A stretch of DNA of 64,000 bases from Planctomycetota bacterium (GCA_009926625.1 RFON01000003.1:62001-126000); one strand, 5' to 3'; positions 19,917 to 28,635 are shown, counted from the first letter of the stretch. Made by a program: numbers and translations. Notes: generated from the letters alone by a model not told the origin.

Positions 19917-21062
19917 ATGCTGAACGACCACCGCAGACCCGAGTCCAACACATCACTCACGCAGCGGCTTGACGCAATCGAACGGCAGCTGTCCGACGCG
20001 CGCCGCGAGTCGCGTCGTTGGCGCACCGGTGCGATCACCCTTGCGTGCATCGGCGTGAGCGTCATCGTGCTCGCTGCCACGCAGTCGACACGGACTCCTG
20101 ATGTCGTGCGCGCGCGACGCTTTGAAGTGGTCGATCAAGGCGACAAGGTCGTTCTGCTCGCGGGAATCGGTCAGCATGGCGGGCAGCTCGATGTGTGGGG
20201 CAACACAGGCAAGAATGCGCTGCGTTTGGGGGCGAATCCAAGCGGCGGAGACATCGCTGTCTGGAACGGTGCTGAGCAAGGCGTTGCAGGGATCTATGCG
20301 ACACCAGAGGGCGGACGAGTTGAAGCGACCGCGGCGGACGGCAGCGGCGCGATCCTGCGGACCGAGGGCGGGGCCCCCGCGCTGTTGATCACGGATGCGC
20401 AGGGCAATCCCCGCATTGCTGCCACGACCACGCCTGCTTCGAGCGGCGTCAGCATTCGCACCGCCGATGGGAAGGAGGCGGCGGCGCTCGGCGCAACGCC
20501 CGTCAACGGCGGGATGATCCGGATTTCACAGGACGATGGCAGCGTTGCAGTGCAGGCGGTTGCGCTTCCGCACGGCGGATCGGTCGGCGTTGCGGCTCGC
20601 GATGGATCGCGCGCGGCCTTGCTCGAGTCGCCGACCGTCAGCAGTGGTGGCACGCTTGCGCTCTTTGCGCCAGGCGGCGCGGAGACGCTTTCCTTGACCG
20701 CGCGGGCAGAAGCGGGCGCGCGCATCACGCTCACCAACGGTCAGCGGATGCCAGCAGCGATGCTGGAAGTGGCGGCGAACGATTCAGCCATCCTCTCGTT
20801 CCTGCAGGGTGGAACGCGTGTGGCTGGCATCGGCGGATCCGCGGCGGGCGGACTGCTGAATCTCTCGAACGCCAGCGGCAAGGGTGTGGTCGTTGCCGGC
20901 GCCGCGAGCGATGCGGATGGTGGTGCGATCAGCGTGCGAAGCGGCGCTGGTTCAACGCTCGTGCGAGTCGGCGTGGACCGCATCGGTGCCGGCGAAGTTG
21001 CCGTCTACGACGGGCCCGGCACGCGCAAGCGGGTGCTCAGTGCGATCGCTGCGCCTCCGTGA
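19917..21062 (+). CDS. Membrane-anchored protein with glycine-rich beta repeats
   Basis: Unrecognised 381-residue protein. The N-terminus is charged and probably coiled-coil (TQRLDAIERQLSDARRESRR), followed by one membrane helix (about residues 41-55, AITLACIGVSVIVLAA). From about residue 70 to the end there are many short repeats of the form GG-x-I/V-x-V-x-x-x-DG-x-x-x-A-x-L (for example RFEVVDQGDKVVLLAGIG and MIRISQDDGSVAVQAV), which suggests a beta-helix or beta-prism fibre outside the cytoplasm. GAGGAG (19902-19907 region) lies about 8 nt before ATG 19917. Function unknown; an envelope or surface-fibre role is a guess from the architecture. Confidence 0.65.
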   Translation: MLNDHRRPESNTSLTQRLDAIERQLSDARRESRRWRTGAITLACIGVSVIVLAATQSTRTPDVVRARRFEVVDQGDKVVLLAGIGQHGGQLDVWGNTGKNALRLGANPSGGDIAVWNGAEQGVAGIYATPEGGRVEATAADGSGAILRTEGGAPALLITDAQGNPRIAATTTPASSGVSIRTADGKEAAALGATPVNGGMIRISQDDGSVAVQAVALPHGGSVGVAARDGSRAALLESPTVSSGGTLALFAPGGAETLSLTARAEAGARITLTNGQRMPAAMLEVAANDSAILSFLQGGTRVAGIGGSAAGGLLNLSNASGKGVVVAGAASDADGGAISVRSGAGSTLVRVGVDRIGAGEVAVYDGPGTRKRVLSAIAAPP

Positions 21063-21086
21063 TGCCGTGATGCCGTGATTCAGTGA
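21059..21086 (+). repeat. Short 8-bp tandem repeat over a stop codon
   Basis: GTGATGCC occurs twice (21059-21074), followed by GTGATTCA and GTGA. The TGA stop of the beta-repeat gene lies within the first unit. Probably replication slippage. Confidence 0.5.
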
Positions 21087-21090
21087 AGTG

Positions 21091-21106
21091 CGTTGGCAAT
21101 CCAACG
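21091..21106 (+). terminator. Hairpin in convergent gap
   Basis: CGTTGG-CAAT-CCAACG forms a 6-bp stem with a 4-nt loop, 29 nt after the beta-repeat gene stop and before the convergent gene ending at 21165. No uridine tract follows. Confidence 0.3.
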
Positions 21107-21164
21107 GACCGGTCGAGGGAAATCAGCCGTTCGATGGCCGTCGACGAGTCGAATTGGCTGACGC

Positions 21165-21584
21165 TCAGGTCGCGTCTGCTGCAGAGCGCCGCAGCGCTGC
21201 GCCCGACTCCACATAGAAGTTCAGCAGTTCACCCGTGACGAAGTCCGCCGCCGCCTGACCCTGCGGGACGCGAACCCACATCGGCACGCCCGCGTGCAGC
21301 AACACGCAATTGGACTGCGTGTCGGTCGCGAGCACGCGACCTTGAACGATGCGCGGGGCCCCCTGCACAGGCTCGATGAAGGTTCCGCCAGCCGCAGCCT
21401 GATGCATGCGAAGCGCACGCGCATGCACGACGCCGCGCACGCGCTTGCCGACCTCGAGGTCGGCGGTCGCACCTTCCATGAGCAGCTCGATCTCGTAGTT
21501 GCTTCGAGGCACGCTCAAACGCGCCTTGCTGCCCGAGAGGGATTCGAGGACGAAGACTGCCGTGTCGCGCTCAATGGTTGCCAT
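21165..21584 (-). CDS. Conserved-looking small protein of unknown function
   Basis: Unrecognised 139-residue protein. ATG 21584 (MATIERDTAVFVLES) is chosen because it begins the well-folded-looking part and has a TATGCT box 10 nt upstream; in-frame codons further upstream encode an Arg-rich segment that looks like read-through. The body is predicted beta-rich (KARLSVPRSNYEIELLME, VGKRVRGVVHARALRM, RVLATDTQSNCVLLHAGVPMWVRV), with alternating hydrophobic strands that could form a small barrel, possibly RNA- or nucleotide-related, but no motif proves this. It precedes the gene-poor convergent gap and lies downstream of the phosphomannomutase gene. Confidence 0.55.
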   Translation of the reverse strand: MATIERDTAVFVLESLSGSKARLSVPRSNYEIELLMEGATADLEVGKRVRGVVHARALRMHQAAAGGTFIEPVQGAPRIVQGRVLATDTQSNCVLLHAGVPMWVRVPQGQAAADFVTGELLNFYVESGAALRRSAADAT

Positions 21585-21594
21585 GACGATTGCA

Positions 21595-21600
21595 AGCATA
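21595..21600 (-). promoter_or_regulatory. -10-like box TATGCT, 10 nt before start 21584
   Basis: Minus strand. It would give a leader of only about 3 nt. Confidence 0.35.
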
Positions 21601-21653
21601 GTGCGCAGCCCGTTGGTCCGCGCGCGAAACCAGCGCCGAGCGGTCACGATGCA

Positions 21654-23051
21654 TCAGTGATCCACGCGGTGCCCAAGGATGGGCGCGAGCACCGACACTT
21701 GACGATCGACGGTTGCCTGATCGCGCGCCTCCAGATTGAGGCGGAGCAGCGGCTCCGTGTTGCTGAGCCGCACATTGCACCACCACTCACCCGCATCAAG
21801 CGACAGCCCGTCGAGATCGCTCGTCGGCGCATCGGGATACGCCGCCTTGAGACGCTCGATTGCCTGCAGCTTGTCCGCGTTCTCGAAGTTGATCTCGCCA
21901 GACTGCGCGTAGCGACGGAACGGCTGGATGATCTCCGACAGCGTTCGCCCGCGCGCCGCCACCAGGCTCGCCACCGCAAGCAGCGCGCGAATGCCGCTGT
22001 CGGCGTTGAACATGTCCGCGAAGTAAAAGTGCCCCGACAACTCGCCGCCGATCGGCGCTGCCGTCTCGGCGAGCTTTGCCTTCATGAAGACATGTCCGAC
22101 ACGACTCTCCACTGGAACGCCCCCCGCTTCCTCGATCGCTTCGCGCACGCTGCGTGAACTGCGCAGGTCGTACACGACCGCAGCGCCCTGCTTCCCATGC
22201 AGCGTCATCTGCGCAAGCGCGGCGAGCAGCAGGTCGCAGCCCACGGTCGCGCCCCGCTCATCGACGATGACGCAGCGATCCGCATCGCCGTCGAAACACA
22301 CGCCGAAATCCAGGCTCCCCGCGCGCACTGCCTCCTGGACCTCGCGCAGGTTCGCCTCGACGAGCGGATTCGGCTCATGCGCGAAAGTGCCGCTGGAATT
22401 GTCGAAGTGGAGCGGAACGATGTTGAAGCCCGGCACTCCACCAAGCACGCGAGGCACCATCGTCCCCGCCATGCCGTTGCTTGCATCGATGCCGATGCGC
22501 AGCACTCGAGAACCCTCGAGCACCGACGGATGCAGCAGGCGAAGCAAGTGATCGCGGTACGCCCCCCACAGGTCGACCGACTCCTCACGCCCCGCGTGCC
22601 GTTCGCCCTCGCCCTCCACCGCTCCTCGCGCCAGTTCGCGGATCGCCTCAAGCCCGCTGCCCGTCCCCACGGGCTTCGCATGCGCACGGCTGATCTTGAA
22701 TCCGTTGTAGTTCGCGGGGTTGTGGCTCGCGGTCACTTCGATGCCACCCGCGCACTGCAGGTGGTTGATCGCGAAGTAGGTCATGGGCGTATCCACCATG
22801 CCGACATCCACCACATGCGCCCCGAAGTCGCGGATGCCGCGCTTCAGCGCCTCGGCAAGCGACGGGGAACTCTTGCGCATGTCCCGCCCGACGACAATGT
22901 GACGCATGCGAGGGTGATCAAGCCCGTCCCGCTGCGCGCGGTCAGTCAGCCACTCCGCTGCCGCATGCCCCACCTTCCAGGCGATTGCCTCGTTGAGCGG
23001 CTGCGGATAGGTGGCTCGCACGTCATACGCCTTGAATACCTTGTCGATCAT
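21654..23051 (-). CDS. manB: Phosphomannomutase/phosphoglucomutase
   Basis: Cytoplasmic alpha-D-phosphohexomutase interconverting hexose 6- and 1-phosphates for sugar-nucleotide and envelope glycan synthesis. The 465-residue product has the four family signatures: phosphoserine loop TASHNPANYNG (Ser near residue 107), metal loop DGDADR near 245, sugar-binding loop GGELSGH near 330, and the C-terminal phosphate-binding region with RLSNTEPLLRLN. GGELSGH and the length resemble AlgC/ManB rather than GlmM. Specificity between mannose and glucose phosphates cannot be fixed by eye. TATGAT lies 12 nt before the ATG. Confidence 0.9.
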   Translation of the reverse strand: MIDKVFKAYDVRATYPQPLNEAIAWKVGHAAAEWLTDRAQRDGLDHPRMRHIVVGRDMRKSSPSLAEALKRGIRDFGAHVVDVGMVDTPMTYFAINHLQCAGGIEVTASHNPANYNGFKISRAHAKPVGTGSGLEAIRELARGAVEGEGERHAGREESVDLWGAYRDHLLRLLHPSVLEGSRVLRIGIDASNGMAGTMVPRVLGGVPGFNIVPLHFDNSSGTFAHEPNPLVEANLREVQEAVRAGSLDFGVCFDGDADRCVIVDERGATVGCDLLLAALAQMTLHGKQGAAVVYDLRSSRSVREAIEEAGGVPVESRVGHVFMKAKLAETAAPIGGELSGHFYFADMFNADSGIRALLAVASLVAARGRTLSEIIQPFRRYAQSGEINFENADKLQAIERLKAAYPDAPTSDLDGLSLDAGEWWCNVRLSNTEPLLRLNLEARDQATVDRQVSVLAPILGHRVDH

Positions 23052-23063
23052 GGGAGGACGGGG

Positions 23064-23069
23064 ATCATA
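23064..23069 (-). promoter_or_regulatory. -10-like box TATGAT upstream of manB
   Basis: Minus strand, one mismatch to TATAAT, 12 nt before ATG 23051; the predicted leader is about 5 nt. Confidence 0.45.
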
Positions 23070-23097
23070 GAAACGCCTCGCGGCAGCCCTTTGGCGT

Positions 23098-23115
23098 TTC
23101 ACAACGCGCTGTGAA
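23098..23115. repeat. Inverted repeat TTCACA-N6-TGTGAA
   Basis: A perfect 6-bp dyad with a 6-nt spacer lies in the divergent gap between manB and rpsB, about 10 nt upstream of the proposed rpsB -35. It could be an operator or a chance palindrome; no protein is implied. Confidence 0.3.
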
Positions 23116-23123
23116 CGCATGCC

Positions 23124-23152
23124 TTGCGGTGAAGGCACTGCCCTGCTAGCCT
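23124..23152 (+). promoter_or_regulatory. Candidate rpsB-tsf promoter
   Basis: TTGCGG (23124-23129), a 17-nt spacer and TAGCCT (23147-23152) form a sigma-70-like arrangement. Transcription would start near 23159. Confidence 0.4.
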
Positions 23153-23158
23153 GCGCGA

Positions 23159-23356
23159 CTTCCCATTTCGGACTGCTGCAGCGTTGTGGCAGCGAACTGG
23201 GAGGCGGCGTTCACCTCGGTGGGTGGGTGCCGCGAAAATCTTTTCCCCCCCGCAAGCGCCCTTCAGACGAGCGCTCGGCACCGTCAGGTCACCGGCCGAA
23301 GCTCGGGTGTCGCTGCCTCCACTTCTCGGTGGGGGTGTCCGAAAGAGGAATTCTCC
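23159..23356 (+). other. Long rpsB leader region
   Basis: About 198 nt lie between the proposed transcription start and rpsB. The region is GC-rich, has a run of seven C (about 23244-23250) and ends with AGAGGA roughly 9 nt before the ATG. No ORF of note is present. Length and position suit an autoregulatory ribosomal-protein leader, but I could not match a known leader structure. Confidence 0.3.
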
Positions 23357-24220
23357 ATGTCACTTGTCAACGAACTCATCGAAGCCGGCATCCACTTCGG
23401 CCAACGGCGGTCGAACTGGAACCCCAAGATGGGCCCCTACATCCAGGGGATCAAGAACCAGATCCACATCATCGACATCCGCGAGACGATCAAGGGTCTG
23501 CTTCTCGCAAAGAAGTTCATCACCCGTACGGTCGCCGAGGGCAAGGATGTTCTCTTCGTCGGCACCAAGCGGCAGGCGCGCGGCGCGGTCGAATCGCACT
23601 GCACGGCGTGCCAGATGCCGTACATCACGGAACGCTGGCTCGGTGGACTGCTGACGAACTTCCGCACCGTGCGTGAACGGCTGCGCCGATTGGAAGAACT
23701 CGAAGGGCTCGTGCAGACCGGGGGCATCAAGAATTACTCGAAGAAGATGGAGTCGCAGCTCGCCCGCGAACTCAAGAAGATCCACCGCAACCTCAATGGC
23801 GTGCGCAGCATGTCGAAGCTGCCTGCCGCGCTCGTGGTCATCGATGTGAACCGCGAGTCCAATGCGGTGCGCGAAGCGAAGAACCTTGGGATTCCGACGA
23901 TCTGCCTCATCGACACCGACGGCGATCCCGATTTTGCCGACATCCCGATTCCAGGCAACGACGATTCGATGCGTTCGATCGACTTGATCCTGCGTGAACT
24001 TGCCGCCGCGGTGCAGGAGGGCAAGGTCAGTCGTCAAACATCGGCCCCGGCCCCCGCCGAAGGTGCTGCCGATGATGCTGGTTCACCTGCCGCGCCACGC
24101 CGCCGCAGCGTTCGAAGCCGCTTCCGAGTGGATGATGTGGGTGGCGGTCTGCCGGCGGACGATGCTCCGATGCAGGCTGCCGGCACCACACCGCCAGAGA
24201 CCACTGCGCAAACACCCTGA
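23357..24220 (+). CDS. rpsB: 30S ribosomal protein S2
   Basis: Small-subunit ribosomal protein. The 287-residue sequence carries the family signatures LIEAGIHFGQRRSNWNPKM (residues 6-24), FVGTKRQA, ERWLGGLLTNFRTV, and ICLIDTDGDPDFADIPIPGNDD near residues 185-205. About 45 extra C-terminal residues, Ala/Pro/Ser-rich and then basic (APRRRSVRSRF), extend it beyond the usual 230-250. It is translated from a good Shine-Dalgarno site and followed after 42 nt by tsf, the common bacterial order. Confidence 0.95.
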   Translation: MSLVNELIEAGIHFGQRRSNWNPKMGPYIQGIKNQIHIIDIRETIKGLLLAKKFITRTVAEGKDVLFVGTKRQARGAVESHCTACQMPYITERWLGGLLTNFRTVRERLRRLEELEGLVQTGGIKNYSKKMESQLARELKKIHRNLNGVRSMSKLPAALVVIDVNRESNAVREAKNLGIPTICLIDTDGDPDFADIPIPGNDDSMRSIDLILRELAAAVQEGKVSRQTSAPAPAEGAADDAGSPAAPRRRSVRSRFRVDDVGGGLPADDAPMQAAGTTPPETTAQTP

Positions 24221-24262
24221 GTTCCGCCAGCCCGAAACAGTAGAGACGACGAGGACAGCCCC

Positions 24263-25066
24263 ATGGAAACCGTGAACATCGATGCGAAACTGGTGATGGC
24301 GCTTCGCAACAACACCGGACTTGGCTTCGGCGACTGCCGCGCAGCGCTCACCGAGACGGGCGGCGATCTGGCGAAGGCCGAGGCGCTGCTGCGTGAGCGG
24401 CTCAAGGGGAAGATGGACGCTCGCAGCGACCGCGCTGCCGGCGAAGGCTGCATCGCCATTTCAATCGACGGTTCGAAGGCTGCGATCGTCGAGGTGCGTG
24501 CGGAAACCGACTTCACTGCGAAGAACGAGGAGTTCCGTTCGATGGCAGGCGAGCTTGCCACCATGGCGCTTTCGCTTGGCGCGGGCGCGGTGTCCGCAAG
24601 CGACTCGATGACCGCTCGGCTCGATACGGTTCGCATCAAGACTGGCGAGAACATCTCCTTCGCTCGAGGCACTCGCCTCGATGGAGGTTCGTTCTCGCAG
24701 TACATCCACCACGACCACAAGCTCGGTGTGCTGCTGCAGTTCGAGGGACCGCTGACCGAGGAACTGGCAACAGGCATCTGCCAGCACATCGCTGCCGCGG
24801 TTCCCACGCCGATGGCTGTCGATGAGAATGGGCTTCCCGCAGACCTCGTTGCAACCAAGCGCGACGAAGCCCTCAAGGAAGCCGCTGAGTCTGGAAAGCC
24901 AGCGGACATCGTCGAAAAGATGGCTGCCGGCAAGTTGCGCAAGTACTTTGAGGAAACCACCCTCCTTGGCCAGAAGTTCGTGAAGGACGACAAGAAGTCC
25001 GTTCGCGAGATGCTGCCCAAGGGTGTTTCGATCAAGGCATTCGTGCGGCTGCGCGTCGGCACCTGA
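24263..25066 (+). CDS. tsf: Translation elongation factor Ts
   Basis: Guanine-nucleotide exchange factor for EF-Tu; 267 residues. The N-terminal UBA-like part (LVMALRNNTGLGFGDCRAAL) and the hallmark RAETDFTAKNEEF near residue 75 are present, followed by two core subdomains and YIHHDHKLGVLLQFE. The N-terminal signature has FGDC where most EF-Ts proteins have a MDCK-type sequence. GAGGA lies about 8 nt before the ATG. Second gene of the rpsB-tsf pair. Confidence 0.95.
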   Translation: METVNIDAKLVMALRNNTGLGFGDCRAALTETGGDLAKAEALLRERLKGKMDARSDRAAGEGCIAISIDGSKAAIVEVRAETDFTAKNEEFRSMAGELATMALSLGAGAVSASDSMTARLDTVRIKTGENISFARGTRLDGGSFSQYIHHDHKLGVLLQFEGPLTEELATGICQHIAAAVPTPMAVDENGLPADLVATKRDEALKEAAESGKPADIVEKMAAGKLRKYFEETTLLGQKFVKDDKKSVREMLPKGVSIKAFVRLRVGT

Positions 25067-25092
25067 CGAGGCGTCAGGACCCGAACCCTCAC

Positions 25093-26619
25093 TCAAGTTT
25101 TCGTCTGCACTGCCCCATCAGTGGTCTGCTGCAGGCAGTCAGCTTCCGCCGCGCGGCGAATGCCGTGAAGCATCCCGCCAAAGACGATGTTGTGCAGCGG
25201 AAGCACGCTGTACCAATAGAGCAGCCCGAGGATTCCCCGCGGTCGGAAACGCGCGGTCATGGTCAGTGCACTTCCGCCCGTTGGCGTGGGCGCGATGTCG
25301 AAGTTCAGCGTGGCGGTGCCGGGCAGTTTCATTTCGGCCAGCAGCGCAAGCGATCGTCCCCTTTCCACGCCGACCACTCGCCAAAAGTCGAGCGCCTCGC
25401 CGAACTCGACTTCATCGCTGTCGCGTCTGCCGCGACGCAAGCCAGGCCCACCAACAAGGGTGTCAAGCCATCCGCGCACTCGCCAGAGGATGTCCCCCGC
25501 GTACCAGCCATGACCGCCACCGATTCGACAGACCGCGCGCGAGACCGCATCCGGCGACGCTGCGATCGTGATGGATCGTCGATCGGTGAAGAGCGTTCCA
25601 CCTGCCCACTCCGGATCGCCCGGAATCGCTCCTGCCAAAGACCAGCGCGTATCGACTTCGTTGTGGCGGACGCGCTCCAGTGCGCGGCGGATCGACTCGC
25701 GAGCGCCGAGTGCGTGGTGCGGCATCAGTTGCTGCGCCAAGTCGTTGGTCACCACCACGCGATTGCGGAGACCTTCCGCGAGCGGGCGTGCGATGCGGTA
25801 CGACACGGGAGTGACAAGCCCGATCCAACCCGAACTCAGGCGCGGCGTCAACACGGGCAGCGGAATGATCACGCGCGCCCGCAGTCCCAGTTCCTCCGCC
25901 ATGATGCGCATGAGTTCGCGGTACGGCAGCACATCTGCGCCGCCGATCTCCAGCGTCTTGCCCGATGTTTCAGGTACCGACAGGCAGCGCACCATCCAGT
26001 GCAGCACATCGGCAATGGACACTGGCTGCGATTCCGTCTTGACCCAGGCCGGCGTGACCATGATCGGCAGCCGTTCCACGAGGTACCGAAGGATCTCAAA
26101 CGATGCGGACCCTGATCCGATGATCATGGCGGCACGGAACACGGTCAGGGGAACGCCAGCGCTCGCGAGCACATGCTCCACCTCGCGGCGCGACGAGAGA
26201 TGCTCACTCAGCCCAGGTCCGAGTTCGCCGAGCCCGCCCAAGTAGATGATGCGTCCGACGCCTGCAGCGGCGCTCGCGCCAGCGAAGGCGCTCGCGAGCG
26301 CACGGTCGCGCTCCGCGTAGTCACGACCACTGCTCTCCATCGAGTGCACGAGGTAGTACGCGGCGGAACATCCCTTCAGGCGCTCCGTGAGGGCGGGGAC
26401 ATCGGTGAGGCTTCCCTGCACGACCTCCACATCGGGATGCGAACGCCAGGGGCGCGCGCTCAGCTTGCGCGGCTCCCGAACGATGCACCGAACCCGATAC
26501 CCAGCTTCGAGCAGTCGCGGCACGAGCCGACCGCCGACATAACCGCTCGCACCAGACACAGCGATGCACCCGTCAGTCCGATGCTGCAAACTCTCGTGCG
26601 TTCCTGAACTTTGGGTCAT
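25093..26619 (-). CDS. NAD(P)-binding SDR epimerase fused to a DUF2867-like domain
   Basis: Cytoplasmic protein of 508 residues. An atypical short-chain dehydrogenase domain occupies about residues 15-310: the Rossmann loop is SGASGYVGGRLVPRLLEAG, followed by VRCIVREPRKL, VVQGSLTD, YYLVHSM and YLGGLGELG. A C-terminal domain of about 150 residues resembles the DUF2867/SRPBCC-like part (WYAGDILWRVRGWLDTLVGGPGLRRGRRD, FWRVVGVERG, ARFRPRGILGLLYWYSVLP). This two-domain architecture is known in bacteria, but its substrate is not. ATG 26619 is chosen; a minus-strand TACGCT box lies about 47 nt upstream. Confidence 0.75.
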   Translation of the reverse strand: MTQSSGTHESLQHRTDGCIAVSGASGYVGGRLVPRLLEAGYRVRCIVREPRKLSARPWRSHPDVEVVQGSLTDVPALTERLKGCSAAYYLVHSMESSGRDYAERDRALASAFAGASAAAGVGRIIYLGGLGELGPGLSEHLSSRREVEHVLASAGVPLTVFRAAMIIGSGSASFEILRYLVERLPIMVTPAWVKTESQPVSIADVLHWMVRCLSVPETSGKTLEIGGADVLPYRELMRIMAEELGLRARVIIPLPVLTPRLSSGWIGLVTPVSYRIARPLAEGLRNRVVVTNDLAQQLMPHHALGARESIRRALERVRHNEVDTRWSLAGAIPGDPEWAGGTLFTDRRSITIAASPDAVSRAVCRIGGGHGWYAGDILWRVRGWLDTLVGGPGLRRGRRDSDEVEFGEALDFWRVVGVERGRSLALLAEMKLPGTATLNFDIAPTPTGGSALTMTARFRPRGILGLLYWYSVLPLHNIVFGGMLHGIRRAAEADCLQQTTDGAVQTKT

Positions 26620-26665
26620 GGCTGATGGATGCCGTGGGTGGTCGTACGGGGGACGGAGAAGGTGA

Positions 26666-26671
26666 AGCGTA
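26666..26671 (-). promoter_or_regulatory. -10-like box TACGCT upstream of start 26619
   Basis: Minus strand; it predicts a leader of about 40 nt and lies downstream of an alternative in-frame ATG at 26676, which it would exclude. Confidence 0.25.
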
Positions 26672-26740
26672 GGCATCGCTCCACGCCGACCGCCGATTGA
26701 GTGTGGGACCGCCAGACACTTTGCCGATACCACACTATAG

Positions 26741-28267
26741 ATGAAGACATCGCGTTGGTTGTCGTTTGGGTTCACCGCCGCCATCCTGCTTTCTGCCACC
26801 GCGTCCGCATCGACGCCAGGCGCTCCGCGCGACAGCATCGCGGCGGGGGTTCGCGACGCTGTCGCAGCCACAGGACTGAAGAAGGCGGTCATCGCGGTCA
26901 GCGTCCGCGACGCAACGACGGGCGCATCGATCGCGTCCATCCGCGGTGCCGATGCGCTTGCGCCGGCAAGCAACATGAAGGTGCTGACGACCGCCGCCGC
27001 CCTGTCTGTGCTCGGCGCTGACTTTGCGTTCAGCACGCGCATGCTGCTCGACGGTGATCGCCTCACCATCGTCGGTGACGGCGATCCAGCGCTCGGCGAT
27101 CCTGAACTGCTCGCCGAGTCGACCTTCACGGATGCATCGGGGAAGGTCCATGCGGCCATGGACATCGATCGGCTGCTCGACACCTGGGTCGCATCGCTGC
27201 GCGCCGCGGGCGTGCGGCGATTGACCGAGATCGTCGTGGACGACCGCATCTTCGTCCGCGAAGGCGCGCACCCATCCTGGCCGAAGGATCAACTCGATGA
27301 GAGTTACTGTGCGCCACCGTTTGGGCTGAACTTTCACGCCAACAGCATCGCCGTGAGCGCCGCCCCGCGCGCTGGAGCCGCCCCCGAGATCACCTCGATC
27401 ACTCCAGCGGCGCCGTGGATTGCGATCACCAACAAGGGCACATCCCGCACTGGCAAGAACGACAAGAACACCCTGTGGTTCGCACGAACGCCCGAAACCG
27501 GCGATCTGACCTTGTACGGGAATGTGAAATCGCGGCTCGAGCAGCCGATTCTCGTGCCCGTCGCAGATCCATCGCTCTTTCTCGCGCAGTGCATTGCCCA
27601 TCGACTGCGGGCGGCAGGCGTCGCCGTCGCTGCGGCGCGGACTGCCACGGCAGCCGATGCCGCGCCGAGCGGCAAGACCATCGGGCCGGTCCTCCGAACG
27701 CCGATCGCGACGGTGCTCGAGCACTGCAACTTCGAGAGCAACAACCTCTACGCAGAGTGCCTGCTGAAGCGGATCGCGTTCGCCAAGACTGGCGCGGCAG
27801 GGTCCTGGTCGCTCGGCGCCCGCGCAATGCAGGATGAACTCCGCGCGCGCATCGGCCGCGCGTCGGAAGCGTTCGTGATCTCCGATGGATCGGGACTCTC
27901 GAGGGACAATCGAGTGACGGCGGACGGGATGACATCATGGCTCGTTTCCATGGCGCGCGACGAACGCATCGGCAACCGCTTCATCGAAACGCTCCCCGTC
28001 GCGGGTCGATCAGGAACGGTCCGCAAGCGCATGAAGGAGATCAACCCAGCGGTGGCGCTCGTGCAGTGCAAGAGCGGCTACATCGACAAGGTCTGCTGCC
28101 TCAGCGGCTTTGTGACGGGGTCCGATGGGACGCGCTACGCGTTCAGCGTGCTCGCCAATGGGCTCAGCGAAGCGGGCGCCGTCGGCAAGGCAAAGAAACT
28201 GCAGGACCGCATCTGTGCGCTGCTTGCCGAGCAGTGCGCTGCGAGGCGCAGCGCGCTTGGCGGCTGA
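26741..28267 (+). CDS. dacB: D-alanyl-D-alanine carboxypeptidase/endopeptidase (PBP4, peptidase S13)
   Basis: Periplasmic penicillin-binding protein that trims or cleaves peptidoglycan cross-links; 508 residues with a signal peptide (MKTSRWLSFGFTAAILLSAT). The active-site SxxK is in PASNMK near residue 77, the SxN motif is probably SNN in HCNFESNNLYAE near 331, and the KTG equivalent is KSGYIDKVC (KSG) near 445. SDGSGLSRDNRV near 387 matches the conserved S13 block. The presence of this enzyme implies a peptidoglycan wall. ATG 26741 has no Shine-Dalgarno sequence. The gene is divergent from the SDR/DUF2867 gene. Confidence 0.9.
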   Translation: MKTSRWLSFGFTAAILLSATASASTPGAPRDSIAAGVRDAVAATGLKKAVIAVSVRDATTGASIASIRGADALAPASNMKVLTTAAALSVLGADFAFSTRMLLDGDRLTIVGDGDPALGDPELLAESTFTDASGKVHAAMDIDRLLDTWVASLRAAGVRRLTEIVVDDRIFVREGAHPSWPKDQLDESYCAPPFGLNFHANSIAVSAAPRAGAAPEITSITPAAPWIAITNKGTSRTGKNDKNTLWFARTPETGDLTLYGNVKSRLEQPILVPVADPSLFLAQCIAHRLRAAGVAVAAARTATAADAAPSGKTIGPVLRTPIATVLEHCNFESNNLYAECLLKRIAFAKTGAAGSWSLGARAMQDELRARIGRASEAFVISDGSGLSRDNRVTADGMTSWLVSMARDERIGNRFIETLPVAGRSGTVRKRMKEINPAVALVQCKSGYIDKVCCLSGFVTGSDGTRYAFSVLANGLSEAGAVGKAKKLQDRICALLAEQCAARRSALGG

Positions 28268-28281
28268 GCGGCTGGGCGCAA

Positions 28282-28632
28282 TCAGTTGGACCGCGGGCGG
28301 AAGGACAGCTTCGCCTGCCCGACATCGGGGTAGAACTGGAACATGCGGTCGAGCTTGGCCAGCTGCAGCACTTGCATGACCAGCCCTCGCAGTCCACACA
28401 GCCGAACATCGCCCCCCTCGTGCTTCATGCGCGTGTGCAGCATCAGCAACACACCGATGCCGATGCTCGACAGCACCGTCAGCGATGAACAGTCGACAAT
28501 GACATGGCGCACGCCCCCCGCCACGAGCGCGCTCACTTGTTCGCCGATCTGCTGGGCCGTTGCCTGATTGAGTCCGCCATCCACGCGAACCACCATCACA
28601 TCGCCATCGATCTCGCCGAGCGCAAGCTCCAC
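28282..28632 (-). CDS. STAS-domain protein (anti-sigma factor antagonist-like)
   Basis: Single-domain 116-residue STAS protein. The pattern VIVDCSSLTVLSSIGIGVLLML matches SpoIIAA-type anti-anti-sigma factors, in which the Ser preceding IG is phosphorylated by a partner kinase. It would bind a serine kinase/anti-sigma factor and so free a sigma factor, but no such kinase is in the window. It begins with GTG 3 nt after the kdsD stop, so it is co-transcribed. An MlaB-like role in lipid transport is an alternative, since MlaB is also a STAS protein and lies near kdsD in enterobacteria; the sequence itself looks more like SpoIIAA. Confidence 0.75.
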   Translation of the reverse strand: MELALGEIDGDVMVVRVDGGLNQATAQQIGEQVSALVAGGVRHVIVDCSSLTVLSSIGIGVLLMLHTRMKHEGGDVRLCGLRGLVMQVLQLAKLDRMFQFYPDVGQAKLSFRPRSN

Positions 28633-28635
28633 CGA

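Noticed and set aside
23098-23115. TTCACA-N6-TGTGAA read as a CRP/FNR-type site
   Set aside because: The half-sites are in the opposite order to the CRP consensus TGTGA-N6-TCACA; it is kept only as an unassigned inverted repeat.
26736-26741. TATAGA as a -10 box for dacB
   Set aside because: It abuts the ATG itself, which would place the transcription start inside the gene and cut off the signal peptide.
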